In this document: piece by piece, positions 11,331 through 23,579 of the stretch
How the letters are laid out: the number at the start of each line of letters is the position of its first letter
Numbering within the stretch: position 1 is the first letter of the stretch
Assembly (NCBI GenBank): GCA_009809945.1
Contig: WTPW01000869.1
Coordinates: 106,466 to 170,465 of the forward strand
From: Gigaspora margarita
Taxonomy: Eukaryota; Glomeromycota; Glomeromycetes; Diversisporales; Gigasporaceae
Direction: 5' to 3'
Length of the DNA: 64,000 bases
The notes under the pieces: generated by a model
Database searches by the model: none
Seen by the model: the letters and a program-made list of their open reading frames with translations, nothing else
Told to the model about the DNA's origin: nothing
Position numbers and translations under genes: made by a program

Positions 11331-12790
11331 CCAGACTTTTTCTATAGTAGCTTATGTTAATTTTGATTCAAACTAACTCAATCACATACTGAAATTGCAG
11401 AATAGCAAGTTTTGTGAATTTTTTATAGTAATCACAATAACTTCAATACAATTAACTCAGTATTAAAATCATCAATTTTAACTATACATTGTGGTTATCA
11501 AAATAGTGGGTGAACTCAAAACCAGAATTTTTTACAGGTATAATTCTAATGCAACTAACTCAATCTTGATCAAATAGAAATTATGATAATTTCTGATACA
11601 AACTAATTAAATTTATGCTATCAGGATATCAAGAAAGTTTGTGAAAATCTTTCTAGTAGAAATCATGATAATTTTAAAACAATCTTAATTACTATATGTA
11701 CGCATTAGAGAGTAAATTTTGTAACAGAATTTATTGTCCGAAGGACATTACAGTAGAGGCATAGACCACCCAATGTCCGTGTGTCCGCAAATTAAGGATT
11801 TTGATTGGCTAGATCAGGTGTAATGTAAAAAAAACAATCAAAACAATCAACCGATGCTTATTGGCTAGATCTAAAAATCCTTTGGACTCTAAAATGGTTT
11901 CCATTTTCCTAGTTATATTGACTTATAATTGATATAACATACTGTAGTCACTAGAATAGTATATTTAGTAATGGAATTTTTATGATAACTCTGATGCAAA
12001 CTAACTCAGACATAACCGCATACTTGTTGGCTAGAATGGCAAGTGAGTTCTGTGAAAAATTATTATAATAGAAATCAAGCAATTTAAATACAACTACTAA
12101 ACCTTAATTGCACAGAAATTAAAATAATTCCAATGCAAACCACCTTAACCACATATACCATGGTTATCAATAAAGTGAGTAAGCTCTGTAACAGAATTTT
12201 TTCAGAAACTCATGATAGAAATCAATAATTCTAATACAAACTAACACAGAATTATTTACATAGAGTTCATGATAATTCCAATAAAAATTGGCTTGATCTT
12301 AATTATTTAGAAATAATTTTGGGGCAAACTAAATTTTAACCATATATTGTAGTTGTCAAAATGGTAAGTTTTATAACAGAATGTTTTATGGTAAAAATCA
12401 TAATAATTCTAATACATTCTGATGCAAACTCAATTACAGATAAATTGTGATAGTTCCAATGCAAACTCTATCCTAAGTATAATACTATCTTAATTTTAAC
12501 TATGTATTATGGCTGTTGAAATAGAGATAAGTTTTGTGTAATAAAAATTTTTTACAGTAAGTTTTGCATAATTTTTTTCAATATGAATCATAATAATTTC
12601 AATACAAGCTAACTCAACTTTAAAAACTGTATAAACCGCATTAGGAGTAAATTCTGTGACAGAATTTTTTATTATAACCCATGGCTTTGAGCACTTGATG
12701 CGATCACTGGAATACAAGTAAGTTTATAGCAAGAAATTTACTACAACTAATAATGAAATCACAATAATTTGAATGCAACTAACTCAATCG
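11330..12790. repeat. Degenerate satellite-like array
   Basis: Similar blocks recur about every 100-160 bp in the same order: AACTAACTCAAT, then a TGTGGTTATCAAAATGG-like block, then AAGTTTTGTAACAGAATTTTTTA, then AATCATAATAATTCTAATACA. About eight to ten diverged units are visible. A less repetitive segment with GTCCGAAGGACATT near 11737-11900 interrupts it. No coding signal was found. Confidence 0.6.
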
Positions 12791-13809
12791 CATACATCAC
12801 CAGATGGTAATTAAGCTATATAGATTTAAAAATATCCTATTAGTATTTTTATTCCTGGTTTTAATGTACAATTATCTTGTATATTGACAAGAGTCAACTG
12901 ATCAAAAAGATGGGGGAGAATAGTTAGGGGTTACATCGTGTCTATAACTCTGCTGATAACAAGGTCGGAATCGAAAGAGACATCAGGCTTCAGAAATTTC
13001 ATGCGAATAAAGTGATGTAACTGAAAGCCACGACAACAATCAGTATTTAAAGAAGCAACAAATAACTGATTTGTGACACTCGTTCCTCTTTCAGCAAACT
13101 AAACATTACAACCATCACTTTTTCTTGACCCTACCCTCCCACCACACATTGTAGTCTCCTGATTCTGCCATTTTCCTATTTAACAACTGACCTGCTTCGG
13201 GCAGGCAGGAAACCACTGGCTGATGCTGCTTCTCTCTCATTATACTATTACAATGATAACCGGCGCAATCTCACTTGCTAATTTTCGGAAGCATATCATC
13301 GTTTATTTCAGCTCAAATTACTCAGCTCAAATCACTCAGCTCAAATTGCGCAGCTCAAATTACTCCCAATGTATTCTGCGGACTTAAAGTCCTTTAATTG
13401 AATTTATTTATGCACCTTTGGCTTGCCAACATTATTCCAAACACATGACTATTCGTACCTATATTTTTCGTATATATTTGAATTTTACTTGCTTTGCGGC
13501 ATCACATGTTATGCAGCTATCTCATATATGTGACAAACGTCATGATTAATACATATTTTACAATGGTAAGTATATTCGTACTTTATAATTATCAATCAAT
13601 GCACTAAACAACTGAAAATCATAACTTTCTAAAAATGAATTAATAAAAAAATCATTATTTCTACCAACCTAGAATTTCATATGATCGTACTTATGTTATA
13701 ATGACCTCAAGTCAGCATCAACTGCAATGATTAAAATAAATATATATTATTTTTCAAAAACAATCTGTAGTGTCATACTTAATGCTAGTATTGCAATTAT
13801 AACACGTTC
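12791..13809. other. Non-coding stretch, less AT-rich in its middle
   Basis: Bases 12900-13400 are noticeably richer in G and C than the surroundings and contain no long open frame or recognised RNA. A perfect-to-near-perfect minisatellite lies at 13310-13365. It could be a promoter or untranslated region, but nothing here shows that directly. Confidence 0.4.
13310..13365. repeat. 14-bp minisatellite, four units
   Basis: Four adjacent units of AGCTCAAATTACTC occur, with one to three substitutions in units 2 and 3. Confidence 0.85.
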
Positions 13810-13818
13810 CTGGTTTTA

Positions 13819-13835
13819 GCGCGACTTCGTCGCGC
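13819..13835. repeat. GC hairpin GCGCGAC-TTC-GTCGCGC
   Basis: A perfect 7-bp GC-rich stem has a TTC loop. The downstream block CGCAGCTACCCTAATT recurs as CGCAGCTACTCTAATT near 59851, suggesting that it marks the end of a dispersed repeat family. Confidence 0.6.
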
Positions 13836-13942
13836 AGCTACCCTAATTGTTAACTCATTAATAAAATCACCTGATCATGAAGTGTAACACATATATAATT
13901 TATTATTTACCGAAAATATAAATTACCGAAAAACTACGGGCA

Positions 13943-14320
13943 CAATATTGGCCAGAGTTAAGGTTAGAGTTAATGTTGTTAAGTAAGTGTATTTTAGTAA
14001 TGCCGGCCATTGTTGTGTCCATAGGTGCGTGATGTTGTGTCCGAAACAATTGCCTATAGTTTATCCAAATTATAAGTCACCCGATCACGAATTGTAATGC
14101 ATAAGATAATTTACCAAAAACTACGTGAACAACATTCAGATTAGCTTATGGGCACAACTTTGGCCAGAGTTAATGTTAGAGTTAATGTTAGGGTAAGTGT
14201 ATTTTAGTAATGCCGGTCATTGTTGTGCCCATAAGAGTGTGATGTTGTGTCCGTAGCAATTGTCTATAATTTATCCTGTACAAAAGTCACCCGATCATAA
14301 ATTGTAACGCATAATAATTT
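13943..14320. repeat. Two tandem copies of an approximately 200-bp unit
   Basis: Each copy runs through GGCCAGAGTTAA, GTGTATTTTAGTAATGCCGG, TGATGTTGTGTCCG, AATTGTCTATAATTTATCC-like and GTCACCCGATCA blocks in the same order (about 13943-14124 and 14159-14320). A related piece lies at 9750-9830. Confidence 0.7.
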
Positions 14321-14327
14321 ATCCGAA

Positions 14328-14570
14328 AAAAAAAATCACCCGACCCGATCAAAAATTGTTTTTTTGCACATGATAAAAAAAATCACCCGACCCGATCAAA
14401 TTGTTTTTTTGCACATGATAAAAAAAATCACCCGACCCGATCAAAAATTGTTTTTTTGCACATGATAAAAAAAATCACCCGACCCGATCAAAAATTGTTA
14501 TTTGCATATGATATAAATTATCCTGAATAAAGTAACTAATAAAAAAAAATCACCCGACCAAATCAAAAAT
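14328..14570. repeat. 47-bp tandem array with CACCCGACCCGATC
   Basis: About five head-to-tail units read AAATCACCCGACCCGATC, then AAAAATTG, a T run, GCACATGATA and an A run. The central three units are almost identical. The last two are diverged and longer. The array grows out of the same CACCCGATCA family seen upstream. Confidence 0.8.
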
Positions 14571-15019
14571 TGTTTTTTGGATATAAATTATCCAATTAAA
14601 TCATGAATAAAACACCAATCATTGTACAGATTGACGGGCAGATTTCTTTATAGTATATTCTAATATTCTAATAATAATAATAGCTTATAACTAATAATAA
14701 TAATAATAAAAGGTATAAAAGTTTATTTTAGTTGCACGAAAAAGATCTATATTCGTAGCGAAAATAAAGATTTTTTATCTTGTCGATACAGAATACTTTA
14801 AATAATAATGGCAATCGTAATACACATTAGTCATTTTTTATTACAATTATAAAAATGTTCGAAAATTATAGAACATTACAGATTGTGTGACATATTCTCT
14901 GACGATATCTGCCCTATATGTTAGATTTCAACCGACTTTAGAAGAATCGACCCAGGCTACGTACCTCTGCAAATCTTACAACTGTACATACGCATGTACC
15001 AATTTAATTTCTGTGCAAC

Positions 15020-15070
15020 AAATAATAAATATAAATTAGCGCTAGAAATTCATCAATAAGTTCATAAAAA
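15020..15070 (+). promoter_or_regulatory. Putative core promoter/5' leader of the BTB-TLDc gene
   Basis: An AATAAATATAAATTA TATA-like stretch at about 15022-15036 lies some 35-50 bp before the ATG at 15071, and the start codon has an A-rich AAAAA context. Assignment rests on position and composition only. Confidence 0.35.
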
Positions 15071-16609
15071 ATGGTCCTAAAATTTTTTGAACAACTTTCT
15101 CAAGACCTTACACAACTTCTAGAAAGTGAATATGATTATAATGTAATAATTGAAGTTGGAGAAAAACCAAATATTCAACGTTTTAAAGGACATTCAGCAA
15201 TCTTATACCAACGTTCACAATACTTTCGTCAAAATTTTGTAAATGCAATTAAGAAAAATAACATTATTGAAATTAAACTACCCCATATTTCTGCCAAACT
15301 ATTTAATATTATTCTTAAGTAAGTTGTAACATAATATTATTAGTAATATTTAGTATAATATTATAAAATCATTAAATTTTTATTACTTTTTATTAATACT
15401 TATAACAATAGATATATTTATGGCGGTATAGTCTATTTGGAAAATTTTGAAGTTTCGGCAATATTTGACTTATTAATTGCTGTCAATGAACTTAAAGTTA
15501 CAGAATTAGCTGAACATCTTCAGTCTCACCTTATCGATAGTAATGCATCTTGGCTTCACTTAAATTTTTCTCATGTTTATCAAATTAGTTTCCTTGATGA
15601 AAGTTTTGGACTTTTACAACAATTTTGCAATAATATTATTGCTAAACATCCAAGTAAGATTTTTAACTCTGATGATTTTATTACTCTTGATGAAAATGCT
15701 TTAATTGCACTTTTAAAAAATGATGATTTACAAATGGATGAATCAGAAATTTGGGATAAAGTTATTTTATGGGGAAAAGCAAAAACTCCAAATTTACCAC
15801 TTAACTTCAAAGAATGGACTGATGAAAATTTTAAGTCTTTAAAAACTACCATTCAACATTGTCTTCCTCATATTCGATACTTTCAAATTCCTGGTAAAGA
15901 AATATTAAAGAAAATTAAACCTTATCATAAAATTCTTGAAATGAGCATATGGGATGATATTATTTCAATGTTTTTGGATCCAGATACACCTATTATTTCA
16001 CCAATTTTACCTCCTCGCAAAAAAGAAACAGTACAACTTCCCCCTCAAAAAGCATCTATTATTATACCATCTTCTTCAATAATTACATTACAACATGCAG
16101 CAGAAATTTCATCATGGATTGATCAGTGTTCAACAATTTATGATGCTACAGAAATTCCATATAAATTTAAACTTTTACTAAGAGGTAGTAAAGATGGGTT
16201 TACAGGTGAAATATTTCATAGGATATGTGACAATATACCTGGTACTGTGGTTGTTGTAAAAATTAATAGCACAAATGAAATACTTGGTGGTTATAATCCT
16301 CTTATCTGGAAATTTAATAATAGTGGGCATGAATATGCAACAACAGCTGATAGCTTTATTTTCTCTTTAAAAAATGGAAACTTAAACGAATCCATTCTTA
16401 GTCGTGTAACAAATACAACAAATGCAATTTATTATCATCTTATTTCACAAGGTCCATGGTTTAGTGGTGGTGATCTTGCAATGGGAGATGGCGATGATCC
16501 TAAAAAATGGCACTGTGGTAAATATGCATATGATAAGCCAATAAGAACATCAAATGGATGGTTTTCTACAGATGAGTATGAAGTATTTCAAGTATGTAAG
16601 AATATTTAA
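15071..16609 (+). CDS. BTB-BACK-TLDc domain protein (two exons)
   Basis: Exon 1 (15071-15318) joins exon 2 (15412-16609) across a 93-bp intron at 15319-15411 with GTAAGT donor and AATAG acceptor. The joined frame encodes 481 residues and has no internal stop. Residues about 20-120 form a BTB/POZ domain with the DYNVIIEVG and FKGHSAIL motifs, and the YIYGG motif spans the splice junction. Residues about 125-250 fit a BACK domain, followed by a proline-rich linker at about 275-300. Residues about 303-479 form a TLDc domain with LLRGSKDGF, GGYNP, FSGGDLAMGDG and YEVF motifs. BTB-BACK proteins usually act as substrate adaptors for cullin-3 ubiquitin ligases, and TLDc domains are linked to oxidative-stress resistance and V-ATPase interaction. 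A specific substrate cannot be inferred. The family is strongly expanded in Rhizophagus. The gene stands alone between repeat-rich flanks and appears intact. Confidence 0.92.
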
Positions 16610-18089
16610 TTGCTTTTCTACTAATTAGGGTTATTACAAGATTAATTTATAAAAATAAAAAATATTATAATATATTTTGATTAGTTGAATATACAATAAA
16701 CATTTCTCTTGATAATATTTCATAAATATCAGAATTTTATGCTAACAAGATCTATTTTCATATGTATTCCTATTTAATATAATTTTATAAAGTTAATAAG
16801 ATTTCTTTGACAAATAATTTTATAAACTTTTAATTCGAATGTCTTAATATATAACTTATTACCAATTTTGTATAAAAATAGCCGAATTCATATCATAAAC
16901 ACTAGATAGATAAACAAAAACCTAACATTTATGAAAAAAACAGATATAAAAATTAAGCAATAATAATTTTATTAACTTGTAGTATTTATGTGCAACTTTA
17001 ACTTGTTAATAGATCATAAATTATTGGGTCATTTATGATTCATATATATTTTTATAACTTTGCCAGATCGACAAACATGTTTATAACAAATTATTTACTA
17101 TATAGTCACAGAATAATGCTTATGGGCGTTAATTTGAAAACCAGACCCCAAAATAGCATATGTAATTTCAAATTAATGCCTATGGGCATTCTGAATTAAC
17201 ATGCACCATTATATTAAAAATTATAACTTATGACTTAAATTATAAACAACAAACTAAATGTGTGCTTAGTATATACTCCAGGCATCTATATATTAAAATT
17301 TTTATCTTTAGTATGTCTGTTCCTTCATATTCTGTTCTATTCCATATTTGAAAGATTTAAAATACATATAATAATAATAAAGAAAAATAATAAAACTGCC
17401 CAGTAACTTGCATGTTCTTTCATCTATGCCTAGCAAATAATAGATAGCTTTAATTCATATGATGGTGAAGAATAAACAGGCGAAACTATGTATTAGTGAA
17501 ACTCAAGCATTATCCTATTATCAATTATACATTTGAATAAACTTTTATTTTAACTATTACAGCCATCATTAGTAAGTTATATTCTGAGTAAATATAAGAA
17601 TATTACTGAAAAAGTACAACTAATATATCAGTAGCATAAGTAGCTGATATGTTAATTGTACTTTTTTAGTAAATTTTTGTTTGTATATTATTTAACTTAT
17701 GCCCTACTGGTAAAAAAACTTTAATCCAAACTTTGGCAATAAATGTATGCTTTATATTTAGAAATAGGCAAAGTTAGTTACATATTTTACATACAAAATT
17801 ACTACATACTAGGAAACAGGTACTGTTAGATATCCGAAGCAAAATCTTATAATAAAAAAAAACAAGGATTGGCTAATAGTATGTATAATGACGATTATCT
17901 GATCTAAAAATAGGACGGACATAAACACACACAAAATCTGGTCTATTGCTACACCATAAAGTTCTCTATGCTTCGAACAATCACTGCTAGCAATCATTGC
18001 CAGTTATATGATTAGCTGATCAGTGTATAAATATAAGTATTTTTTTTGTACAACTCAGTATATGTTTTGTTTTTTTTCATTACTAATTA
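16610..18089. other. AT-rich downstream region with two small palindromes
   Basis: No gene is supported. An imperfect inverted repeat at about 17116-17202 uses AATGC..TGGGC..TTAATTTGAA arms. A second at about 17609-17667 has arms AAAAAGTACAA..TAA..ATATCAG, a near-perfect hairpin of about 24 pairs. Confidence 0.5.
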
Positions 18090-18600
18090 GTTTTTTTTTG
18101 GTTTTTTAGCACCGCTATTCTTGTCATTGGTATTGTCCCTAATACCATTGTAGTTGGTGTCGTCATTGGTGTCATCATTAGTGTCATCACTTTTGCTAGT
18201 GTTTTTATACTGATTTGTCACTAGTGTTGTTGTTGTTTGATAGTGTTTTCATGCTGGTGTTGTCATTGGTATCATTATTGTTTGATATTGTCATAATTTC
18301 ACTGATGTTGCCAGTTATTTTTTTTGCTTTTGCAGGTTCATGTATTTTTGCTTTTGTTGGTCATTGTTTTCACAGATATATGTCATGACTTAGTTTTTTT
18401 TTTCCTTTTGCTGGTGCTGTCATTTCACTGGTATTGCTTACTAATTTAATTAGTTCTTCTTTTTTTAGTGCCCTATTGTTGTCAATAGTACCATCAATTT
18501 TGGTATTGTTTTTTATCACTGGTGTGTGAATTTCAGTGTTTTTGGTCACTGGTATCATCCATTTTGGTGTCTTTTTCATAGTTGGTACCAGTGTCTAAAA
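18090..18600. repeat. Low-complexity GGTGTCATCATT-type repeat region
   Basis: Variants of GGTGTCATCATTGGT and TTGTCATTGGTATTGTC recur throughout. On the minus strand they could encode Thr/Asn/Asp-rich sequence (for example an open frame at 18579-18370), but stops break any longer frame. A decayed repeat-rich gene is possible and unproven. Similar GGTATCATCATT words occur at 43650-44000. Confidence 0.45.
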
Positions 18601-19093
18601 TTCAATGTTTAAATTAGTTGCAGGCCGCAACCAAATAAAAAAAAATATTTGCAGATTATAAAAATTTATAAAAATTTAGTTGCACATATAAGCATTTAAT
18701 GGAAATTTATTAGTAAATTTTGCAAATTTATGTGCGGAATTTGTATATGCATTTCAGATCTTGGTTGCAGAATTTTAAAATTTGTTGTGGTCTGCAGACT
18801 CTGCAACCCAATTTCTGACACTAGTTGGTACCATCCATTTTGGTGTTATTTCTTCATAAGTTTTAGTTTTTTTGTTGCATTTCTTGCTTTTTGTTCTTAC
18901 ATTTCATCACTTATGAACTTTTGTTTTCTCTTTTGGTAGATCTGTTTATATGCAATGCATTTCTGAAATGTATGTTGCTCCATGTGCTTGATTTTAGAAA
19001 TGCTATAGTAGATTTTAGTATATTTAATTTAAGTTTATGTTAGAGTAGACATTAGAGTTAGGTTTAGTTAATTTTTGTAGTTAGCAATTAGAA
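18601..19093. other. AT-rich spacer without a supported gene
   Basis: A 69-codon open frame at 18730-18939 has no recognisable features. Nothing else is seen. Confidence 0.4.
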
Positions 19094-19677
19094 AAGTGCA
19101 GTAAATTATGTGATTAGAGTTTACATAGATCCTGACACCCCCTAGTGTTAGGACTATTGACCAATCAAATTTTATAATATTTAAAAAAAACTCAAAAACA
19201 TCTTTGATCTAAAAATAAGCTACCTCACAATCGACAAAAGTCACTACATAGTAAAGTCTAAATTTAACTAAGCAAATTGTTAAAATTGCTTAAGTAAACT
19301 TATTTAGTAGATCAAAATACACTTAAACAAAATTTTTATAACTAATAGATAATTTTTTATTAATTGACTTTTGATTTTTACGTTTGACAGAAAAATTAAA
19401 ATTTTTAAAAAAATATATTCGACAAAAGTAAAAATTAAAAGTTAAATAATAAAAAATTCTTCAATTTTAATAATAATTTCAGAGTATGTGTATTTTGGTC
19501 TTCCAAACAAGTTTACTTAATCGACAATTATCATAGAATTAAACTTTACTATGTAGCAACTATCTGTGATTAACTAAAAATCGATTTTACTTCAATATTA
19601 TTAGCAATTTATACTATATATATATAGGATATGATAGATGGAAGACCCCCTAGAAAATTACATGATTTACTGCACTT
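19094..19677. mobile_element. Foldback MITE with AAGTGCAGTAAAT ends
   Basis: The outer arms AAAGTGCAGTAAATTATG and CATGATTTACTGCACTT are inverted. The interior has inverted blocks ACATAGTAAAGTCTAAATTT and ACTTTACTATGTAGCAACT together with AAATAAGCTAC. The same interior occurs twice in tandem within 23580-25677, so this is a third member of that family. The exact target duplication could not be fixed. Confidence 0.6.
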
Positions 19678-19879
19678 CCCTAATCCTGAAGAATTCTTTG
19701 CCTAACAATTATTAACTTTTTTAGCTGTTAGACCTTGTCTTTTACACCTTCTTTTTTTAACTATTTGACTCTATACTTTAAACTATTGTACTTTAAAACA
19801 TATTGCAAAAACTACTTGCTTAAAAATTCTTACTAATACTTATATTATTTGCTTTACTATAGACCCTACTCAATATCAG

Positions 19880-20720
19880 ACTTTTATCAACTAATTGACA
19901 ACCCTAGTTATAAAATTCTTTAACCACTCAATAGCAAAAACTATTGAAACAACAAACCTGCTATTTATAGTACTACAGAAACTATTATACAAAAGGCATT
20001 ATTCATTACACTCTTGGCTCTTAAGTTTCTACTTCTATCTGAAGTTACACTCATCTTATTTAGTATGTACTTGGACCTACTTTCTAGACATTTTAACATT
20101 ATATCAAATCTACAATAAATTTCTTTTCAATATTTCTGGCCAAAATAGACAAAGATATTTGAGAATTTATACAATTCTGTAATATGTGCTAATGAAAAAA
20201 AGATCCAAGACTCATAAATCTTTGTATTGTATCTCATAAAGATAGAGTTAACTTTAACAAAGTGGAACTTGATATAGTTGGTTTCTTGTCTTTTACTAAA
20301 GCTAAAAATCAGTATATTGTTATTGCCACTAAATACTTGACTAGATAACCAGAAGCTTATGCTTTGCCAAATGCATTTGCCTCTTTAGTAACCTTATTTT
20401 TCATGCAGAATATCATGTATTATCATGTAAGTCCTTGTAAATTATTGTCAAACTAGAGAAAACATTTTGCCAACCAACTCCTAGATTCTATCTATTAACA
20501 ATTACAAGTGCATTATAAGTATTTCTCAAGCTACAGTACTATCTACAAACTAATTATTGGTAAAAAGTTTTAACTGAACTCTTTGTAAGGTTTTAGCTAA
20601 TGTCTATTCAATTCTCAGGGGATTGAAATAGAACTCTAGATATCTAATACAGAGGTTATGCATTATGCATTTCAGCAAATTAAGAAGTAAAAAAATAGGG
20701 TTTAGCAATTATCTTGGCAT
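19880..20720 (+). pseudogene. Ty3/gypsy-type integrase relic
   Basis: Translated pieces follow the order of a gypsy integrase. First comes a zinc-binding HHCC-like region (LLSEVTLILFSMYLDLLS and SFQYFWPK, about 20035-20150, then VICANEKK). Next is the catalytic core start VELDIVGFLSFTKAKNQYIV and LPNAFASLVTLFF (about 20260-20410). Degraded FANQLL and FN-TLCKVLANV blocks follow (about 20470-20620). Stops and frame changes occur throughout and no reverse transcriptase or LTR was recognised. A possible C-terminal continuation extends to about 21300. It is a fragment, not a functional element. Confidence 0.65.
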
Positions 20721-22049
20721 TTAGTGATCCAATTTGAATGAACTTTTTTTTTAAAATGAAGCTCTCAGTGAGGTATATCTAACAAAAAAATTTATTCAAT
20801 ACTAATTATGAATTAAGAGTTATTTAAACAAATATAGTTTTGTTATTTTTAGCAAATTAGATCAAAATTGGCCAAAAGCCAATTATGACCTATATGAGCA
20901 ATGCCCAGGGTCTATTGGGATTGATTTGTTCCTCCAGTTTTGTTTCTTTATTATACTTCTAAACACATGCAAAATTATCTGATAAAGTTATAAGCAACCC
21001 CAAAGTATCTTCTCTGTAATAGACAAGTCTTACAGAATAATTTTTTTTACTGTATCAAAATTCTGTTAAAAGATTTATCCAAACTCAAAATAGAGTTCAA
21101 AAAAGAACTACCAAGATGCAACAATAGTAAAAAGACTAATATAACTATTGCTACTATATAGAAAGTTATTTTATTAGTAATAAGTACTCTAATATTAGTC
21201 ATTGTTAGAAGAAACTTACAAAGATAAGTTGAAAAAAGGTGGTTCCTAGATAATAGTACCTATAGACTTCAAACTTTTGATAATAAGATATTGAAACAAG
21301 AGGTTCATGCAGTATTTAAAATTTAATTTTGTTTTAATATGCAAATAATTTTAGCAATTCTTGTCAATATAATAAAAAAAATTAAAAAAATTATGCACAA
21401 TATGCATAGCATATAAAAAATTTGCAGATTTCTAGAAATTTTTGCTTGCAGAATTAACTTTCAATGCATTTTGCAGATTCTGCATATAGGTTTTAAATAC
21501 AGGGTTTATAGCAATTGCTTTAAAAGGTATTATGCCTCTATGAACATTGACTCCAATACAAATCATTTTTTGCAGAAGCTTAAAACTTAAAAAGAATATC
21601 ACAGGAATAAAAAATATTTTTTGACAATTTCATGTACTGCACTATTGAATATTTTTTTATAAACTATACATATTTTATTTATTTCTTATTTATTATTATT
21701 CATTTTACTTTTGTTTTTTGATATTTTTTTTGTTATTAATATATTGATTTATTGAACTATTCTATATATATCTATTTCAATTTCTAAATAGTTAGTATAC
21801 ATATTTCTAATTTTAGCATTAAAGTGATTCTGTTAACTGTTACTGCCACAAGTCTATATATAGTATTAAAATAAACTAATCAGAATTAAATAATTATAAT
21901 CTAGCAACTTTCTTATCTCTTATAGTTCTTGTATTTCTACTACTTGCAGGAATGAAGAATATGCTTAGATAAAAACTTCTATTGTGGAGACTCCCTTATA
22001 AAATAATTATATAATAAAATACCCATATGATTTTGGGGTGCCCAAACTT
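20721..22049. other. AT-rich stretch after the gypsy relic
   Basis: Bases 20870-21300 may hold further decayed pol sequence, but no diagnostic motif could be read. The rest to 22049 shows no gene. Confidence 0.4.
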
Positions 22050-22061
22050 TAAATCTTTATT

Positions 22062-22580
22062 TTTTTTATTTTTTTTTTGGCAATCCTGCCACAATGTCCT
22101 AAACGATACATATATTACTATACTAAGGTTTCCAACTACTGCCGTCAACCCCATCATTTCTCTGCAAATACAGCTTACCCGGATGCTCTAAGGTGCCCAG
22201 GTCAATTGCCTCACCGGCCATTGTTCTATCCTCGTGGACTCCAACTACTGAAAGTGTTTCCTTTGGTCACGGAATGGTGGTCGGCAACCTGTGCCACAAG
22301 TTCATGTAGTATCTTCATCAGACTTAGCCCTCGCATTATGTCTTGTGACTTCGGTTATTCCAAATCGGGTTCTAACTCGTTTCATTTCACCGCCACAGAT
22401 TTGATAATGGCAACTGCCCAAATAAGTCCATCTGTAGATGTCCTGGGTCCCTGGTTCCCACGGTGTTTCAGTTCCCTACTCAGTTGTTTTTTTCATTTCG
22501 CCTCTAGGGGGATTTGAACCGACAACCTTTGATTTGTAACCTGGGAGCATAACCGCTATGCTATCGACCCGCAGGTCCTC
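22062..22580 (-). mobile_element. tRNA-derived SINE, copy 1
   Basis: The element is bounded by a perfect 12-bp duplication TAAATCTTTATT (22050-22061 and 22581-22592). On the minus strand it begins with a tRNA-like head at about 22580-22505 carrying an A-box-like TAGCATAGCGG and a perfect B box GGTTCAAATCC. It ends in a poly(A)-rich tail (T-rich at 22062-22078 on the plus strand). Part of the body (ATGTCTTGTGACTT..GGTTA) is shared with the SINE at 41831-42719. The 146-codon open frame inside is a by-product of the higher GC content and is not considered a gene. Confidence 0.85.
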
Positions 22581-22592
22581 TAAATCTTTATT

Positions 22593-22944
22593 ATTGCTTA
22601 AAAAAATCTTTATTTTTTAAATTAAATTCTTTATTTATTTATCTAAAAAAGGTGAATATAAAGAATTTGATTGTTTTAAAGCAGGTACAAAATAAAAAGA
22701 CATAAAGTAGATTTTAGAACCGATATTAAAAATTCAATTGGTATAAGAGATAGTTTATCTTTATAAACTTTTATAGATAATAGAATCATCAATAGTATAG
22801 TTTAAAGTATATATATACAAGCAATTCTGTATTCAAGGACTTGTTTTTTATCCTTACAATTTACTTAGACTTCAAGTACTTAAATAATTCTATCTTAAAT
22901 AATTTTATCAAATTTTCACTAATATATTATATAGTTGGTATATT
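22593..22944. other. AT-rich spacer
   Basis: No gene or repeat boundary is seen between the SINE and the M1 MITE. Confidence 0.5.
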
Positions 22945-23093
22945 AGGACCCTGAAATATATGTAGATAAATTAGGTATTAGTTTGTTTTTTTGAAGGTTT
23001 TATGTAGAACATTTCTATTTATAGTAATTTTTTGCTTATTTTTGAAGTTTTTGCAAAATAAACCTAATATATTTATATATATTTCAGGATCTT
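22945..23093 (+). mobile_element. hAT-type MITE, family M1 copy C (internally shortened)
   Basis: The ends AGGACCCTGAAATATA and TATATTTCAGGATCT match copies A, B and D. It is about 30 bp shorter through an internal deletion on the right side. Flanks GGTATATT and AGTATATT give a near-perfect 8-bp duplication. Confidence 0.7.
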
Positions 23094-23579
23094 AGTATAT
23101 TATGAATACATTTTTACAATTAATTGTGTATACTAATATAATTATTTTTCAAAAATTGACTCTTCTAATTATTATTATTTTAATTATATCATAAATAATC
23201 TTTATAAACTCTTAAATATTCTTATTTTTTTTTGTTTCAGCAATTCTGTCTTTGTTTATTAGAAATATATTATACTACAAAAATACAAGATTAGGGTTCC
23301 AAAGTTTGATCTGGGTTTGATTTGAGTTTGATCAAACCCCAAATCAAACTAAACTCAAACTATAAATTTTATAAAGTTTGAAATCAAACCAAACTCAAAT
23401 AAAGAAATAATCAAATTCAAACCAAACCCAAATTTTATACAAAGTTTAATTTGAGTTTGATTTGAAGTTTGCAAACTAGTTTAAGTTTGAATAATATAAA
23501 TATATTTTTTAAATTTTAACCAAGTTTTTAACTAAATTTGTTTAAAATATAAAAATATACCATATGTTTCCAAACATAT

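Noticed and set aside
12496..12717. 73-codon minus-strand frame in the satellite-like region
   Set aside because: It is part of the degenerate repeat array, with no start context or domain.
14328..14570. Possible CRISPR-like array
   Set aside because: The repeats are directly adjacent without unique spacers and the genome is eukaryotic. It is an ordinary tandem array.
22077..22517. 146-codon plus-strand open frame
   Set aside because: It lies wholly within a SINE bounded by a 12-bp duplication. The longer open frame reflects the element's higher GC content.
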